A stretch of DNA of 64,000 nucleotides from assembly GCA_035295745.1 (NCBI GenBank), contig DATGIL010000077.1:53892-117891 (forward strand), read 5' to 3'. The DNA is from JAIQFL01 sp035295745 (GTDB taxonomy: Bacteria; Acidobacteriota; Terriglobia; Bryobacterales; Bryobacteraceae). The notes under the pieces are model-generated. The model was not told where the DNA came from. It searched no databases and saw only the letters and a list, made by a program, of their open reading frames with translations. Of this stretch, positions 15,988-24,002 are shown in pieces. The position numbers and the translations under genes were made by a program. Within the stretch, counting starts at the first letter, position 1. Each line of letters opens with the position of its first letter.

Positions 15988-17018
15988 GGTTTCCGCGACG
16001 CCTCCACGATCGAAACGAAACTGGTCTCGATGGGCGTGATCTGTTCCAATTGCAGTCCCGCCTCATCCAACAGGCGCCCAAACTCGGACGCGGTCCGCTC
16101 CTTGCCGCCGAACGTCACCATCATCTCCAGATCAATCAGGCGATGCGGGTGGCCTACCGGCTTGCCCGGCTCGACGACGATTTCGCAGACCAATAGCCGG
16201 CCGTGTTCCGGCATCGCCTCTCGGCAGGTGCGCAGAATGCGGACCGATTTGTCATCGTCCCAGTCATGCAGGACGGCCTTCAGGAAATAGGCGTCGTACC
16301 CGGACGGCACCGCTTCGAAGAAATCTCCAGGAAACACTTCGCACTCGCCAAATCCCTTAGAATTCAGGAACTGCCGCGCGACCTCAGCCGTGCGCGGCAG
16401 ATCGAACAGTGCGCCCTTCACCGCGGGATGGCGCTGCAGAATATCCACCAGGACGTGTCCTTGAGCACCGCCGACATCGAGGAGCGAGCGGAAGCGTCCG
16501 AAGGGATAGCCTTCTGCAATGCGGGCACCCACCGGCCCGTAGATGCCCGCCATGAACTTTCCCATCAATTGACTGCGTTTCGTATCCGCGGCGATGTGCT
16601 GGAAGAACGTCTTCCCGTTCACCGCCGGAAAGGCAGGAGCACCCGATTCCACCACGTCCGGCAATTGTCGCCAGCCATTCAGAACGGCGTCATCGTTCAA
16701 AACAAGCACCATCTCCCGCAGTGAGGGAGAGACACCGTCGCGCAGGTAGGCAGAGACCTCGCTGTTCGAAAACAAGCCGTCCGCGGACTCTTCGAAGACC
16801 CCCAGTGCGGCCAATCCGCGGAGCACCCGGCGAAGTGTGGCGGCGGGCAGTCCCGTTTCCGTAGACAACTGTTCCGCGCCCTTCGGACCACTCGCCAGAT
16901 GGTCGGCGACGTGATGTTCGGCAACTACGCGAAGCGCTTGCGCGACGCGCGCGCCAATCAGCAATTCCACAAGACGGAGATACGCGGGAGAGACGTCATG
17001 AGACGGCGCTGGAGACAT
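15984..17018 (-). CDS. SAM-dependent O-methyltransferase (Methyltransf_2 / hydroxyneurosporene type)
   Basis: A 344-aa class I methyltransferase. The N-terminal winged-helix dimerisation domain (about residues 20-100) includes ADHLASGPKGAEQLSTETG and LRRVLRGLAALGVF. The catalytic domain has the SAM loop LLDVGGAQGHVLVDIL (about 180), FDLPRTAE, GDFFEAVPSGYDAYFLKAVLHDWDD and the LLVCEIVVEP strand. This pattern is shared by CrtF and by secondary-metabolite O-methyltransferases acting on phenolic or quinone substrates. It is first in a two-gene operon with the DapA-like gene (4-nt overlap). The substrate is unknown. Confidence 0.9.
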   Translation of the reverse strand: MSPAPSHDVSPAYLRLVELLIGARVAQALRVVAEHHVADHLASGPKGAEQLSTETGLPAATLRRVLRGLAALGVFEESADGLFSNSEVSAYLRDGVSPSLREMVLVLNDDAVLNGWRQLPDVVESGAPAFPAVNGKTFFQHIAADTKRSQLMGKFMAGIYGPVGARIAEGYPFGRFRSLLDVGGAQGHVLVDILQRHPAVKGALFDLPRTAEVARQFLNSKGFGECEVFPGDFFEAVPSGYDAYFLKAVLHDWDDDKSVRILRTCREAMPEHGRLLVCEIVVEPGKPVGHPHRLIDLEMMVTFGGKERTASEFGRLLDEAGLQLEQITPIETSFVSIVEASRKP

Positions 17019-17071
17019 CGGAAACTCCTAGGTTGGCTTTCGTTTTGCCCCGGTCGGGGCAAGCTAAGAGC

Positions 17072-17203
17072 TTACCCGAAGCCGTTGGCGAACAGCAACA
17101 CGCTCTGTCCAGGCTTGTCCAGCGGGGACAATCCGGGATAGATACCGGCCGGCCCCTTCAAATTCCCGTCAGACTTCGCCGCGCCGATTGCCAGCCCGGC
17201 GAA
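17072..17203 (-). pseudogene. Relic of a TIGR03437-like C-terminal domain
   Basis: A 43-codon fragment reads FAGLAIGAAKSDGNL, then GPAGIYPGLSPLDKPGQSV and LLFANGFG before a stop. The order (A-x-x-x-D-G-x-L, GPA-x-x-YPG, P-x-K-PG-x-x-V-x-L-x-x-x-GFG) matches the terminal domain found on many large secreted Solibacter proteins. It lacks the body of such a protein upstream and ends immediately after GFG, where intact domains continue. It is therefore a decayed remnant. Confidence 0.6.
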
Positions 17204-17232
17204 CGCGCAAATGCACCGTGGCGCGAGCAGTT

Positions 17233-17320
17233 CGCAACGAGCCACGAGCGTAAGGGAGTGATCTTCGGGGCGATCGAAACGTCGCTTGCTCACGCGCGCG
17301 GCTCGCGAGCTCACGTATCC
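17233..17320. repeat. Single family-1 inverted-repeat element
   Basis: Contains the left-arm-like ACGAGCCACGAGCGTAAGGG and the right-arm GTCGCTTGCTCACGCGCGCG followed by GCTCGCGAGC. The spacing resembles a unit of the 8.0-kb array. This is a solitary, more diverged copy in a degenerate region. Confidence 0.75.
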
Positions 17321-17717
17321 CGCGACCGATCGCCATTGCCGTGACGAAGTATTCGAAGACGCCATGGGTGAGACTGGTGCGAAGCAGGCTGTCCGCGCTT
17401 CTCGGGAGGCGGGTTCAGCCATTCATCCATCAACCCGATCCAACCGCCCTGCGGATCGACGTTCATAGCAGGCACCTCCCGAGTGAGATGCACCTGCGCG
17501 TTGATGACCTTGGCGCTGTAGGAAATGCCGATTCTGAAACGTCTGTCCTTGGACAGTTGAATTTCACGCCTGCCATTTAATTCTTGTATTGGCGGCCATT
17601 TCGTGCAACGATGAATTCGTAGTTTGACAGTCCGCTGATTCTGGCCTTTCGTATACCCCGGTGTAGCCGGTTACCCTGCCCGTTTTCGCTGCTCTGCCAA
17701 TCTCAGAAAGAAGATCA

Positions 17718-18026
17718 ATGAAGAACATTTTTGTAGGAAACCTCAGTTTTGACGCTACCGAAAGTGCTGTTCGAAGCATGTTCGAGAAGTTCGGAACTGT
17801 TGACCGTGTAAACATCGTTACCGACCGGGACACTGGACGGGCGCGAGGGTTTGGATTCGTGGAAATGAGCAACGACGGCGAGGGTGACAAGGCTATTGCC
17901 GCTCTCAACGGGCGCGACATGGATGGCAGAGCGCTGAACGTCAATGAAGCGCGGCCTAAAGAGAATCGCGCCGGCGGTGGTGGTGGATCCCGCGGGGGCG
18001 GCGGCGGACGGCAGAACCGCTGGTAA
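17718..18026 (+). CDS. RRM-type glycine-rich RNA-binding protein
   Basis: A 102-aa single-RRM protein of the bacterial Rbp type, probably binding RNA in the cytoplasm and often linked to cold or stress response. RNP2 is IFVGNL (residues 4-9) and RNP1 is RGFGFVEM (about 42-49). The RRM ends near residue 80 and is followed by a short glycine/arginine-rich tail (GGGGGSRGGGGG). An AGAAAGAAGA purine tract precedes the ATG. The upstream ~100 nt are pyrimidine-rich and may form a leader. It is followed 13 bp later by a strong hairpin. Confidence 0.95.
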   Translation: MKNIFVGNLSFDATESAVRSMFEKFGTVDRVNIVTDRDTGRARGFGFVEMSNDGEGDKAIAALNGRDMDGRALNVNEARPKENRAGGGGGSRGGGGGRQNRW

Positions 18027-18038
18027 TTGTTTTCAAAT

Positions 18039-18065
18039 GTGGCCGCGGCCGAAAGCCGCGGCCAC
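18039..18065. terminator. Convergent hairpin GTGGCCGCGGC / GCCGCGGCCAC
   Basis: An 11-bp perfect GC stem with a CGAAA loop lies between the RRM gene (plus) and the radical SAM gene (minus). It is well placed to stop transcription from both sides. No clear U-tract follows on either strand, so intrinsic termination is uncertain; it may mainly protect mRNA 3' ends. Confidence 0.6.
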
Positions 18066-18081
18066 TTCAGTTCGTGCGACC

Positions 18082-19656
18082 CTAGAGACGCGCCGCGGGC
18101 TGAAGCGGAGCACTGATCAGATTGGTCGCGCCCCGTTCTGACTTCAAGTAGCTGTACGGGTCATGATTTAGCGCGCCCGCCGGCAAGCAGTCCCAAAGTA
18201 TCCCCAGATCTTGGCGCACCAGGTCTTCGTAGAATTTCGGGAGCTCATCGGATTTCTGCTCAAAATACGGCGAGAACTGTTCGTCTGTATCCAGTCGCGA
18301 GCGGATTTCACTATAGTATTTCAGCCTGCCATACCCTTCCGTCGAAACCGCCCTCACAAAGTTCAGCCACCGAGAAGTTATTCCTTGCGTCGCGCGAAAA
18401 CGGCGAACAATCCTTCGCGCGCTAAAAGAGTAACGCGTCAGATCAATGACGTGGTCGTAGAAAAGTCTCCAACTATAATTCCGCGGTCTGACGTTCATTG
18501 CCTGGTTGTTGTTCAGAAAGTGAAAAGGGAACGGCAGCACGCGATTTTCCGCTTGGTACTCCAGATTGAGCACCGCGGCGCGGCCAAACGCCGTCAACAA
18601 CGAGTATCCCGGAAATGCGCCCGGTGTCAGGTCCAGAAACCTCTTGGTCAGTTCGAAGGGCTCCGCACCCTCGTCGGAATCGAGTCCAAGGACGAAGTTG
18701 GTCTGAACGTACGGGACGTATCTCAGAATCAGGTTTACGTGCTCGGACACCTGGCGAACTTTGTTGATCCCCTGCAACGCGCCAGTCTTCGACTTGCCGC
18801 CCAAATCGAACCACGACTCGATGCCGGGCAACAACGCCTTGAAGCCATTGTGTTTGAGCCTTTTCAGATGGGGCTCCGATAACAGAGACAAACTGCTCTC
18901 GGCGGCGAAGTCGATGGATCCGGGCGGCACCGCCTCCTCGATCATGTCGAGATAGTCGTCGAACCGGACGCCGAAATTCGGATCGTGCCAAGCTACCAGC
19001 GGACGCCGGAACTGCTTCCGCAGGAATCTGAGATCGTCCCGGAGTTCGTCGAAATCCATGGGCTGGTAGGGGACGCTCGCATCGATGCAGAAGCTGCAGG
19101 TGTAAGGGCACCCCAAGCTACCGACCATCGGAACCATCTTGAGAAAAGACGTTTTCCTGAGGGTCGGCTCAATGAACTGCCAGCGCTCCTGTACTCCCGG
19201 GAGCGCCAACGGCTGGCGCGGCGCGGAGATGCGGACGCCGACCGGCCGATGTTGCGAGCAGTCCTGCAAGACGTCGAGCAATGTTCCCTGATCGGTGAAA
19301 CCAAGCACGTAATCGAAGTAATTTACAGCGTCTTCGGGGTAGCAGCGGGCATGTGGCCCTCCGAGAACCGTAATCGCACCCCTGGAACGGAAGAGGTTGC
19401 TCAGGGCATAGGCCGTGTGGGCCGCTTCGGTGAACGCGCCGATGAAAAGCAGATCGAGAGTGCCGGGCAGTTCCTTTAGCAAGTCTTCAAAGCCGGTGTA
19501 GCAGACGAAGGTGACTTCGTGGCCCTGCTGCCGGCACCAGACGCCGATTACCTGTGGCATGATGCTTGCCAGATTGGCATTCATGATGCGAGCGTACAGG
19601 GCGCGCGTAGGGCCCTTGGAGACGATGTCGATGATGCCAATTCTGAGCTTTTGCAT
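18082..19656 (-). CDS. B12-binding-domain radical SAM protein
   Basis: A 524-aa radical SAM enzyme of the class with an N-terminal cobalamin-binding-like Rossmann region. The N-terminal part covers about residues 1-165 and includes IGVWCRQQGHEVTFVCYTG and ITVLGGPHARCYPEDA. The radical SAM cluster motif CPYTCSFC (C-x3-C-x2-C) is near residue 182, followed by barrel segments such as FAAESSLSLLSEPHLKRL. The DxHxxGxxH cobalamin motif is not seen, so B12 binding is uncertain. The product could be a methyltransferase or another modifying enzyme; no partner biosynthetic genes are adjacent. ATG 19656 is preferred because the B12-like fold begins there; an in-frame ATG at 19713 is possible. Neither has a good ribosome site. 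Confidence 0.85.
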   Translation of the reverse strand: MQKLRIGIIDIVSKGPTRALYARIMNANLASIMPQVIGVWCRQQGHEVTFVCYTGFEDLLKELPGTLDLLFIGAFTEAAHTAYALSNLFRSRGAITVLGGPHARCYPEDAVNYFDYVLGFTDQGTLLDVLQDCSQHRPVGVRISAPRQPLALPGVQERWQFIEPTLRKTSFLKMVPMVGSLGCPYTCSFCIDASVPYQPMDFDELRDDLRFLRKQFRRPLVAWHDPNFGVRFDDYLDMIEEAVPPGSIDFAAESSLSLLSEPHLKRLKHNGFKALLPGIESWFDLGGKSKTGALQGINKVRQVSEHVNLILRYVPYVQTNFVLGLDSDEGAEPFELTKRFLDLTPGAFPGYSLLTAFGRAAVLNLEYQAENRVLPFPFHFLNNNQAMNVRPRNYSWRLFYDHVIDLTRYSFSARRIVRRFRATQGITSRWLNFVRAVSTEGYGRLKYYSEIRSRLDTDEQFSPYFEQKSDELPKFYEDLVRQDLGILWDCLPAGALNHDPYSYLKSERGATNLISAPLQPAARL

Positions 19657-19847
19657 GTTCGGATTTAGGATTTGACTCTGAACTTCAGACGATTTTTCCG
19701 ACGCTGGAGGCATCCCCGGTCATTCGGGACGCCCTCGTTTCTCATGCTGGCCGGTCTATAGCGTGAGCGCACTGCGGCACAGTCTCGGCAGGCGCTTAGA
19801 AAATGTGGTTTGCAGAGATCATGGTGTCACGTTTCCAGTCCCCTGTC

Positions 19848-19863
19848 TGAGCAATTTTGCTCA
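19848..19863. promoter_or_regulatory. Perfect dyad TGAGCAATTTTGCTCA upstream of radical SAM gene
   Basis: Seven-base arms TGAGCAA/TTGCTCA with a 2-bp centre lie 192 bp upstream of the radical SAM start and 50 bp downstream of the adjacent Crp/Fnr stop. On the plus strand it is followed by CTTTTTC. It may be an operator for a Crp-family dimer or a weak terminator. No plus-strand gene ends here, so an operator seems more likely. Confidence 0.4.
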
Positions 19864-19912
19864 CTTTTTCACGTATGGAACCCGGCGCCTATGTGCCCTG
19901 TTTCAGGCCAAC

Positions 19913-20566
19913 TCAGTCCCGAAGCAGAACATTCAATAGAGAACTGTGAATCTCAAGCCCACTCTTGTCCCCGATGAAGCCCAGCTTGCGGAATCGATTC
20001 AAGAAGAATCTCACGCGGGAGCGTGGGGTTCCAATGAGTTGCGCAAGCGTCTCCAGGCTCATCTTCGGGATCACTGGTTCCGGTTTACCCGCTTTGCCGA
20101 AGTTCGCCAACAGCAAAAGCACGCGCGCCAGCCTCTTCTCACTGGAGTTGAAGAGCTGTTCTACCAAAGCTTCCTCAATCCGGATGTTTCGGGAAAGCAA
20201 GTGCCCGAGGAATAGCGCAGAAAACGCTGGCTCGCTGTGAATCACCACTGCAGCAGCAGCCTTCTCGATCCGCACCAGTGAACACTCTCCCATGGCTGCC
20301 GCGCTCGACGTCCTGACGCTTTGCCCAGCCAGGCTTCCTTCGCCGAAGAAATCACCCGCTCCCAGAATCGCGACTACCGCTTCCTTGCCGCGCTTGGAAA
20401 TCACGGTGAGCCTGACTTTGCCGTTCTGGATATAGAACAGGGCGTCCGCCGGGTCTGCCTGCGAAAAAATCACTTCATTGTCTGCGAGGTGCTTTACCGC
20501 CCTTCCGGCTCCCGCTTTTGTCAGAAAGGTCTTGGCGTTGAATGGCAGTTTGTTTTTCGGTTTCAT
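19913..20566 (-). CDS. Crp/Fnr family regulator (paralogue A of divergent pair)
   Basis: A 217-aa regulator with an effector-binding beta-roll at about residues 15-120 (IFSQADPADALFYIQNGKVRLTVIS, then GAGDFFGEGSLAG). A dimerisation helix contains LFNSSEKRLARVLLLLANFG. The winged HTH is LETLAQLIGTPRSRVRFFLNRFRKLGFI. No cysteine cluster is visible. It is highly similar along its whole length to the divergently transcribed neighbour at 20799, clearly a local duplication. The frame is open upstream to 20698, but ATG 20566 aligns with the paralogue's N-terminus (MKPKNKL versus MARRKVK). The ribosome site is poor. It may control itself, its partner and the radical SAM gene. Confidence 0.93.
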   Translation of the reverse strand: MKPKNKLPFNAKTFLTKAGAGRAVKHLADNEVIFSQADPADALFYIQNGKVRLTVISKRGKEAVVAILGAGDFFGEGSLAGQSVRTSSAAAMGECSLVRIEKAAAAVVIHSEPAFSALFLGHLLSRNIRIEEALVEQLFNSSEKRLARVLLLLANFGKAGKPEPVIPKMSLETLAQLIGTPRSRVRFFLNRFRKLGFIGDKSGLEIHSSLLNVLLRD

Positions 20567-20798
20567 TTGCGTGACCGACGGATGCCTCCGCGGCCTGAGG
20601 TCCCGCTTGGACGGGCACAGCGCGCCGGCATGAACCCATCTCTGAGCCATCGCCAGTGTAAGCTGCTTCTCATACTCCGTCTGGTCAATAGCGCTCACAG
20701 TTGACTGGGGGTGGCTCGGAGGTTGGTGCGCCGGGGCAGTGACATTTTTGCCTCGGCTTCTATGAAATGCTACGCTGAACGAGCACCGACCCGTTTAG

Positions 20799-21467
20799 AT
20801 GGCGCGACGAAAAGTAAAATCGCAGCTTCCTCCTGGCTTCGATCCGAAGCGCTTCCTGGCCGGAGCCGGCAGCGGACGGAGCGTCACCAAATTCCTTCCA
20901 AACAACCCCATTTTCGCCCAGGGCGACCCTGCGGATGCCGTGTTCTACATTCAAGAGGGACGCGTCAAGGTGACCGTGATTTCAAGACAGGGAAAAGAGG
21001 CGGTAATCGGGATCCTGGGTACCGGCGATTTTTTCGGCGAGGGATGTCTGGCAGGACAACCGAAGCGCATGGCCAGCGCCACGGCGATGTCGGAATGTTC
21101 CATCCTGAGGCTGGAGAAGAAACCGCTGGTTCGTGTACTTCGCGAACAACCGGACTTTTCCGAAATGTTCCTGATGCACGTGCTCTCCCGCAATATTCGT
21201 TTTGAGGCGGACCTGGTGGATCAGCTCTTCAATTCGAGTGAAAAGAGGCTGGCGCGGGTTCTGCTCCTGCTGGCGAATTTCGGAAAGGCTGGAGAGCCCC
21301 AAACCGTAATTCCTAAAATCAGCCAGGAGACCTTGGCCGAAATTATTGGCACGACCCGCTCCAGGGTGAGTTTTTTTATGAACCGGTTCCGCAAGATGGG
21401 GTTCATCGAGTACAACGGCGGGCTTGAGGTTCACAGTTCCCTGTTGAACGTGGTGCTCCACGACTAG
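20799..21467 (+). CDS. Crp/Fnr family regulator (paralogue B of divergent pair)
   Basis: A 222-aa Crp-fold regulator. The beta-roll shows IFAQGDPADAVFYIQEGRVKVTVIS and GTGDFFGEGCLAG. The LFNSSEKRLARVLLLLANFGKAG helix segment is shared almost exactly with paralogue A. The HTH is LAEIIGTTRSRVSFFMNRFRKMGFI, and the tail LEVHSSLLNVVLHD mirrors LEIHSSLLNVLLRD of the partner. Differences in the recognition helix (TTRSRVSFFMNR versus TPRSRVRFFLNR) suggest related but distinct operators. The two genes diverge across 232 bp, where they could cross-regulate. Confidence 0.93.
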   Translation: MARRKVKSQLPPGFDPKRFLAGAGSGRSVTKFLPNNPIFAQGDPADAVFYIQEGRVKVTVISRQGKEAVIGILGTGDFFGEGCLAGQPKRMASATAMSECSILRLEKKPLVRVLREQPDFSEMFLMHVLSRNIRFEADLVDQLFNSSEKRLARVLLLLANFGKAGEPQTVIPKISQETLAEIIGTTRSRVSFFMNRFRKMGFIEYNGGLEVHSSLLNVVLHD

Positions 21468-21496
21468 CAGCTTGACACCGGCGGCTTACGAACGGA

Positions 21497-21715
21497 ACGA
21501 GCGGCGCGCGTGAGGTGAGTGTGAGAAGCTGTGAAAAGTCCGGGAGCGCCTGCCCCACATACGATGAGGCATCGCTTGCTCACGCGCGCGGCTCGCATGC
21601 ACACCTACCGCCGGGAACGTATCTGAGGTAGGTGACGAGCCGCGACCGTGAGGGAGCGTCTCTGCCCTGTTCAGCGATCGCTTACGAACCCCGACCGTGA
21701 GTCTGAGGGAGCGTT
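21497..21715. repeat. Cluster of diverged family-1 inverted-repeat elements
   Basis: Contains a right arm GCTTGCTCACGCGCGCGGCT at about 21574-21593. A left arm ACGAGCCGCGACCGTGAGGG at about 21635-21654 is joined to AGCGTCTCTGCCCTG. Part-copies lie on both sides (GCGCGCGTGAGG near 21507 and CCCGACCGTGAG near 21690). It fills the gap between the Crp/Fnr gene and the propeller operon and lies where transcription from the two sides converges. Confidence 0.8.
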
Positions 21716-21759
21716 GATGTCTCTGGGGGGCGTCCGCTCCGTCTGCGACATGCCCCCGC

Positions 21760-22785
21760 TTACGGCTGCTTGATACTGAACCGCCAGACATTCTGCTCGC
21801 GTAGATTCGACAGCCAGATGGAATCGTGTCCGACGCGAATCGAATCGCCGCCCGCTCCCACCCACTGTTTGATCACCTGATTCTTCTCCGGATCGATCTC
21901 CGAAATCGGAATCTGGAACACAGTCGCCCAGACATGGCCCGCGCCGAACGCAATTTCTCCGCCGCCCCCAGGCACGCCCACTTCGATATTCGCCACCAGC
22001 TTGCCTGTCTTGCCATCCACCCGGGAGACCGTACCGTCTCCCTGATTAAGAGTCCAGATGGACCCGGCGCCGGCGGTCAGGAAACGCGGTTGCGGGCCGA
22101 CCTCGATCGAATGTGTGACCTGGTTCGTCTTCACATCCACGCGCGTCAGCATGTTTTTCTCCGGCGTGGTCACCCAGATCGCGCCCTCCCCATAAAGGCA
22201 GGACGCGGAATTAGCCGGAACCGTAATCTCAGCCGAAACCTTGTTGCTCGTCGGATCGATGCGCGAAAGCGTGCCCTTGGGGTCGGTCAGCATCCACACG
22301 CTGTCCGGACTCGCCGTGATGCCGCCTTCGCTTTGCGCAGGGGCCAGCGGCAACGTGGCGGTCACCTGATTGGTCTTCATGTCGACCCGCGACAGCGACT
22401 TATCGCCGCAATTCGGCACCCAGATGCTGCCGAACCCCGCGGCGAGTCCCGAGCAGGGCCGACGCCCAACCGTCACGACTGCTACTACCTTATTGGTATT
22501 CGGGTCAAGGCGATGGATGCTGTTCTTGGGAGCGTTCGAGACCCAAACCGCGTCTTCTGTCACTACCTGCCAATCAGGGGTGCCTTCCACCGGAAAAACC
22601 GCGTCGGGAACGATCGTGGACATCTCCCGCTTCACACCGGGTGTGGAGACGCCAGGGCGCGGAGGCCGTTTGGCTTTTGGAGCGGGCGGCGGAGCAGGAG
22701 GAGCGTCCTGGCCCCACGAAATTACACTACCAGCAAGGCAAAGGAGCAGAGAACACCACGCGAGCTTCATCAAAGGCATCTTCAT
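21760..22785 (-). CDS. Secreted YVTN/virginiamycin-B-lyase-like beta-propeller (second gene of pair)
   Basis: A 341-aa exported protein with a signal peptide (about residues 1-25, ending ISWGQ), a short Pro-rich linker and about six propeller blades. The blades recur as a serial pattern such as VWVSNAPKNSIHRLDPNTNK, SIWVPNCGDKSLSRVDMKTN and SIWTLNQGDGTVSRVDGKTG. This pattern (x-W-V-x-N-x-x-D-x-x-x-S-R-x-D-x-x-T) is typical of Vgb/NHL-like propellers. The Vgb catalytic residues could not be assigned. It lies 18 bp downstream of a paralogue, so the two are co-transcribed. Both share a GVxTPGV-type motif right after the linker. Confidence 0.85.
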   Translation of the reverse strand: MKMPLMKLAWCSLLLCLAGSVISWGQDAPPAPPPAPKAKRPPRPGVSTPGVKREMSTIVPDAVFPVEGTPDWQVVTEDAVWVSNAPKNSIHRLDPNTNKVVAVVTVGRRPCSGLAAGFGSIWVPNCGDKSLSRVDMKTNQVTATLPLAPAQSEGGITASPDSVWMLTDPKGTLSRIDPTSNKVSAEITVPANSASCLYGEGAIWVTTPEKNMLTRVDVKTNQVTHSIEVGPQPRFLTAGAGSIWTLNQGDGTVSRVDGKTGKLVANIEVGVPGGGGEIAFGAGHVWATVFQIPISEIDPEKNQVIKQWVGAGGDSIRVGHDSIWLSNLREQNVWRFSIKQP

Positions 22786-22803
22786 ATATGGCTTTCCAGA
22801 AGT

Positions 22804-23847
22804 CTATTCCGCCAGGGTCGCGGCAATCCGTTTCGGATCCAGCCGCCAGAGAGTGTTTTCCTTCAAGTTCGACAGCCAGACCGAGTTCACGCCGAAGTGA
22901 ATCGCCCCTCCGCCTTCCCCGTAAAACTGCTGGACCACTTTGTCGGTCGCGGGATCTATCCGCGTCAAGGGAAATCCGGCGAGCGTGACCCAGACCGAGC
23001 CCTGTCCCAGGGAGATGCCGCCCTCAGCCCCCGGCACTTCGAGCGCGATCGTCTTCAAAACCTTGGACGTCTTGGGATCGATCCGCTCCACCTTTCCTTC
23101 CTTCGTGCACAACACCCACACCGAGTTCTCACCGATCGCGAGGGCGCGCGGCTGAGCCGAGACCTCGATACTCTTATCCACGAGGTTGGTCTGCGGATCC
23201 ACCTTGAGAACGCGATTCTCGGACGGGCAGGTCACCCACAGCGCACTCTCGCCGAACGTCAGTGAATTGCAGCCAGCGGGCAGGCGAAGCTCTGCCACTA
23301 CCTGGTTCTGTTGCGGGTCGACACGCGAGAGGGTAGTTCGGTCGTCGGTCAGGACCCAGAGGCTGTCGGTGGTGGCAGCCACCGAGGGAAGGGCGGTTCC
23401 GACGCCCACGGACAGAGTGGCGGTGATTTTCGCGGTTTTGGGGTCGATTCGGGTCACCGTGCCGTCGGCGCAGTTCGGTATCCAGAGGGTGCCGAAAGCG
23501 TTGGCGGCTCCCCCACACGGTTTATGGAATCCCGTAATCGGATCGCCGGGTTGGTTGGTGCGGGCGTTGATCCGCGCCAGGGTATTCTTCGAGAGATCGG
23601 GTGCGATGACAGAATCGGTGAATGCCAGCCACGCAGGAGCCATAGCGAGTTCGGCCTCCGCTTTGAGCCCGGCGAACGGAATCCGTACTCCTGGTGTCGT
23701 AATGCCGATCCGCGGGGAGACGGCGGGATGCTTCGATTCCCTGTGGACCTTTTCCGTACCTTCTGGCTTTTCGCTCTTGCGCTGAGACCAGGCGGGAGAG
23801 GAAACCGCCAGGCAAACGCAAATTCCAACCAGCGAACGCGATTTCAT
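22804..23847 (-). CDS. Secreted YVTN/virginiamycin-B-lyase-like beta-propeller (first gene of pair)
   Basis: A 347-aa paralogue of the downstream gene. It has a signal peptide (MKSRSLVGICVCLAVSSPAW), a charged linker and a GITTPGVRIPF motif equivalent to the partner's GVSTPGVKR. Propeller blades follow, such as LWIPNCADGTVTRIDPKTAK, LWVLTDDRTTLSRVDPQQNQ and SVWLSNLKENTLWRLDPKR. The ATG at 23847 has an AGGTG box 5 nt upstream; the open frame reaches 23964 but the extra residues are not signal-like. The function is unknown: a sugar, peptide or macrolide lyase, or a scaffold. It is divergent from hemerythrin. Confidence 0.85.
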   Translation of the reverse strand: MKSRSLVGICVCLAVSSPAWSQRKSEKPEGTEKVHRESKHPAVSPRIGITTPGVRIPFAGLKAEAELAMAPAWLAFTDSVIAPDLSKNTLARINARTNQPGDPITGFHKPCGGAANAFGTLWIPNCADGTVTRIDPKTAKITATLSVGVGTALPSVAATTDSLWVLTDDRTTLSRVDPQQNQVVAELRLPAGCNSLTFGESALWVTCPSENRVLKVDPQTNLVDKSIEVSAQPRALAIGENSVWVLCTKEGKVERIDPKTSKVLKTIALEVPGAEGGISLGQGSVWVTLAGFPLTRIDPATDKVVQQFYGEGGGAIHFGVNSVWLSNLKENTLWRLDPKRIAATLAE

Positions 23848-24002
23848 GCCTGCACCTTCGATTTGAGTTTTTAGAGATTCTATATCAAACCCGGACGTGG
23901 GGCGAGCGGCCGGCCTCGTGGCCGTTGTTTGGACTAGTGTATCGCGAAATTCACGACCAGGCACTCTACAGTTTTCCCCATCCTCAGCCGATCATTATGA
24001 TC

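Larger units (their letters stand above)
17019..17717. other. 699-bp degenerate intergenic region
   Basis: Holds the TIGR03437-like relic and one family-1 element. On the minus strand, about 17380-17590, there is an open stretch containing the peptides FRIGISYSAKVINAQ and GGWIGLMDEWL that looks protein-like but matches no family I recognise. It is probably the graveyard of one or more former minus-strand genes, plus the promoter/5' leader of the downstream RRM gene. Confidence 0.5.

Noticed and set aside
17311..17600. Possible minus-strand gene with GGWIGLMDEWL
   Set aside because: It looks protein-like but has no start with a ribosome site, runs into a repeat and matches no family I recognise; kept only as part of the degenerate region.
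18039..18065. Confident intrinsic terminator
   Set aside because: The stem is strong, but no U-tract follows on either strand, so it is reported only as a probable terminator with moderate confidence.
21826..23265. 479-codon plus-strand open frame
   Set aside because: It is antisense to the two propeller genes, whose blades and signal peptides are clear, and arises from GC-rich codon bias.
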